Shown here: positions 62,701 through 64,000 of the stretch, piece by piece | Layout: every line of letters begins with the position of its first letter | Position numbering within the stretch: the first letter of the stretch is position 1 | NCBI RefSeq assembly: GCF_910592395.1 | Contig: NC_088310.1 | Coordinates: 2,485,501 to 2,549,500 of the forward strand | Direction: 5' to 3' | DNA from: Lineus longissimus | Taxonomy: Eukaryota > Nemertea > Pilidiophora > Heteronemertea > Lineidae | DNA: 64,000 bases | Translations under genes and position numbers: made by a program | The notes under the pieces: generated by a model | The model's database searches: none | Told to the model about the DNA's origin: nothing | The model's input: only the letters and a program-made list of their open reading frames with translations

Positions 62701-64000
62701 AGAAACGGACTTACAGGTGCGGAGAGAGTACACATAGGCATCAAGTTTACATGAAGTTTAACAGGAAAAATGATTACAAATTCTTCAAATACCGCAGTCA
62801 TTTCTCACAAATGGGTTGTCAGAACATGTAACCCAACTAGCCCCCTTCTTACTGTAGTGTGGCGGCTGAATCTCTTTTCTGTTATGTCTTACTTTGAGCT
62901 TGCAGCAGTGCCGGGTGGCATACTCCCATCCAGACCATCCAAATTCGTATCAGTGGTCAGGGCAGTTGCCCCTCTCGATGCTCTCTCGGTTTTATGTCGC
63001 AGTGCTAGGCTGAAAGCATTTGTCTCCATGGATCGCACACTTCTCTTGCCTTTGACTTGTGTCGCTGAGCCACGATCTTTTTCTGAAAAAACAAGTTTTC
63101 ATTTTTCTCAAAATTCTAGTTAAATGCATTTTCAGCTTTGGAGCTCTCCCTCACCTTGACCAGTCAAGGGGTCACCATTTGCTCACTACACTAAAATGCT
63201 GCACCCACAAGCAATTTTAGTCGCTGCGACGGAACCATGAGCTTGTTTTTGGATTTATTTGTTCATATCATATTCCATTCGATAAGTACCTGTTGCAGTA
63301 CCAGTCCCCAAATGTCTCTATCGGCTAACTGCACAAAGGACTCCTCAATGTCTAGCACACTACATGTAATACGTATCGAGGGACTTTTGATGGGGGTACC
63401 AGCAAAACTCACCAGATCTGAACAATGAGTACTCATCAGAAACAGACAAGTTTTCAAACTCTTCCTCATCCTCCTCATCATCATCATCAACATCATCATC
63501 ATCATTGACGGTATACTCTTGACGCAAACGAGAGATGGTGCCTCTCCGCACCTTTAATTCAGCTGGAAACACACAAGAATATGATATTTCAGTGATGGGA
63601 ATTCAGACGTTGTCATCACCTAACTTTAGCAATCACCACGATTTTGAATGCTAATTTTGAAGCGATGTAACATATTTTAACGGATACTGAATAGAAACCA
63701 ATGTATACATTCATAACATCATATCTATTTATATACCGGAGATGATGCATTGCTATTGTGAGAATATGATTAGAAGTCTGTAAGTTTTAGACAAAATCGA
63801 TGAGATCATTCTGTCCAACACAAAACCTACTTTCTGTTGTCAGGCTCTCCGGGGTTAAAAAACTGATGTACGTTCCATTGTATATGTAGTACTCGTCAAT
63901 AGCTATACCACTTACAATCTTAAAATCAAATTCAGCTAAGACAGACATACACACCCTCTTAGAATCAAAATGGTAAACACTGAGTGTTACAAGGTTCTGA
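59770..64000 (-). CDS. WD40-repeat protein with acidic/lysine-rich middle region, 5' end outside window
   Basis: Twelve exons in transcript order: 64000-63831 (partial), 63562-63413, 63082-62893, 62687-62597, 62470-62348, 62213-62085, 61909-61841, 61670-61582, 61348-61205, 60996-60915, 60589-60434 and 59877-59770 (stop TAG). All join in frame and give at least 499 residues. The visible N-terminal part includes GIAIDEYYIYNGTYISFL, then an Asp/Glu tract (NDDDDVDDDDEEDEEE) and a lysine patch (EKKKKKRREEDEEED). The C-terminal 250 residues form about seven WD40 blades, with GSMDRAIRIWD, GSHDKTVRVWD and CSDDGNIRIWD. Short, regular blades recall F-box/WD proteins, but no F-box is visible and the orthologue is not recognised. 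The weakest junction is the donor at 60433 (GTATAT). The gene converges on ERR. Apart from the SINE at 61372-61527, its introns look empty. Confidence 0.85.
61372..61527 (-). mobile_element. tRNA-derived SINE in a WD40-gene intron
   Basis: On the minus strand the head reads CCAGTGGCACAGTGGTAAGA, with CAT at the anticodon position (TTCACATGATCAGG) and a B-box-like GTGGGTTTGACTACC. The body continues with ATCCTTTAGCAAGACATT, a block common in tRNA-derived SINEs of animals. The head matches the copy at 1-90. It lies wholly within the intron 61349-61581, in the gene's own orientation. Confidence 0.65.

Overview
This is a window of a eukaryotic nuclear genome, most likely from a marine invertebrate. 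The support is GT-AG introns, small exons scattered in AT-rich DNA, a spliced nuclear receptor gene, tRNA-derived SINEs and many DNA-transposon remnants. The frequent short palindrome TAGGCCTA and the repeat family with AGCTCAGCTG ends suggest a lophotrochozoan or another non-vertebrate bilaterian. The phylum cannot be fixed from the sequence alone. No prokaryotic, CRISPR or viral locus was seen.

Three main protein genes can be modelled exon by exon. (1) Positions 152-1919, + strand: the last five exons of a ZNF106-type gene, with WD40 blades followed by two C-terminal zinc fingers and a likely 3' UTR to about 3.6 kb or beyond. (2) Positions 18838-47362, + strand: a complete 431-residue estrogen-related receptor (ERR, NR3B) in five coding exons. 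A 21.7 kb intron falls between the two zinc fingers of the DNA-binding domain. An untranslated start to the main coding exon is likely from 18656, and a distant first exon may lie near 6.65-6.77 kb. (3) Positions 59770-64000, - strand: the 3' part (at least 499 residues, twelve exons) of a WD40-propeller protein with an acidic and lysine-rich middle region. It converges on ERR and its 5' end lies beyond the window.

A fourth, compact two-exon gene candidate sits inside the second coding intron of ERR (42104-43014). It has an E2F-like site, a CCAAT box, a phase-0 GT-AG intron and a polyadenylation signal just after the stop, and it encodes 60-77 residues. It is the most interesting unexplained coding signal in the window.

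The rest is intron and intergenic DNA rich in repeats. These include a nested pair of PIF/Harbinger-type elements with intact target-site duplications (43141-44502), which carry remnants of both partner proteins (transposase N-terminus and MADF domain). There is also a TA-flanked MITE (25473-25662), a long inverted-repeat hairpin with a TTAA flank (53486-53762) and two tRNA-derived SINEs. Tandem repeats include a 21-bp minisatellite that stays open on both strands (37831-38270), a compound satellite beyond the WD40 gene (about 57340-58690) and several short duplications. The three large genes have no evident functional link; neighbourhood here does not imply a pathway.
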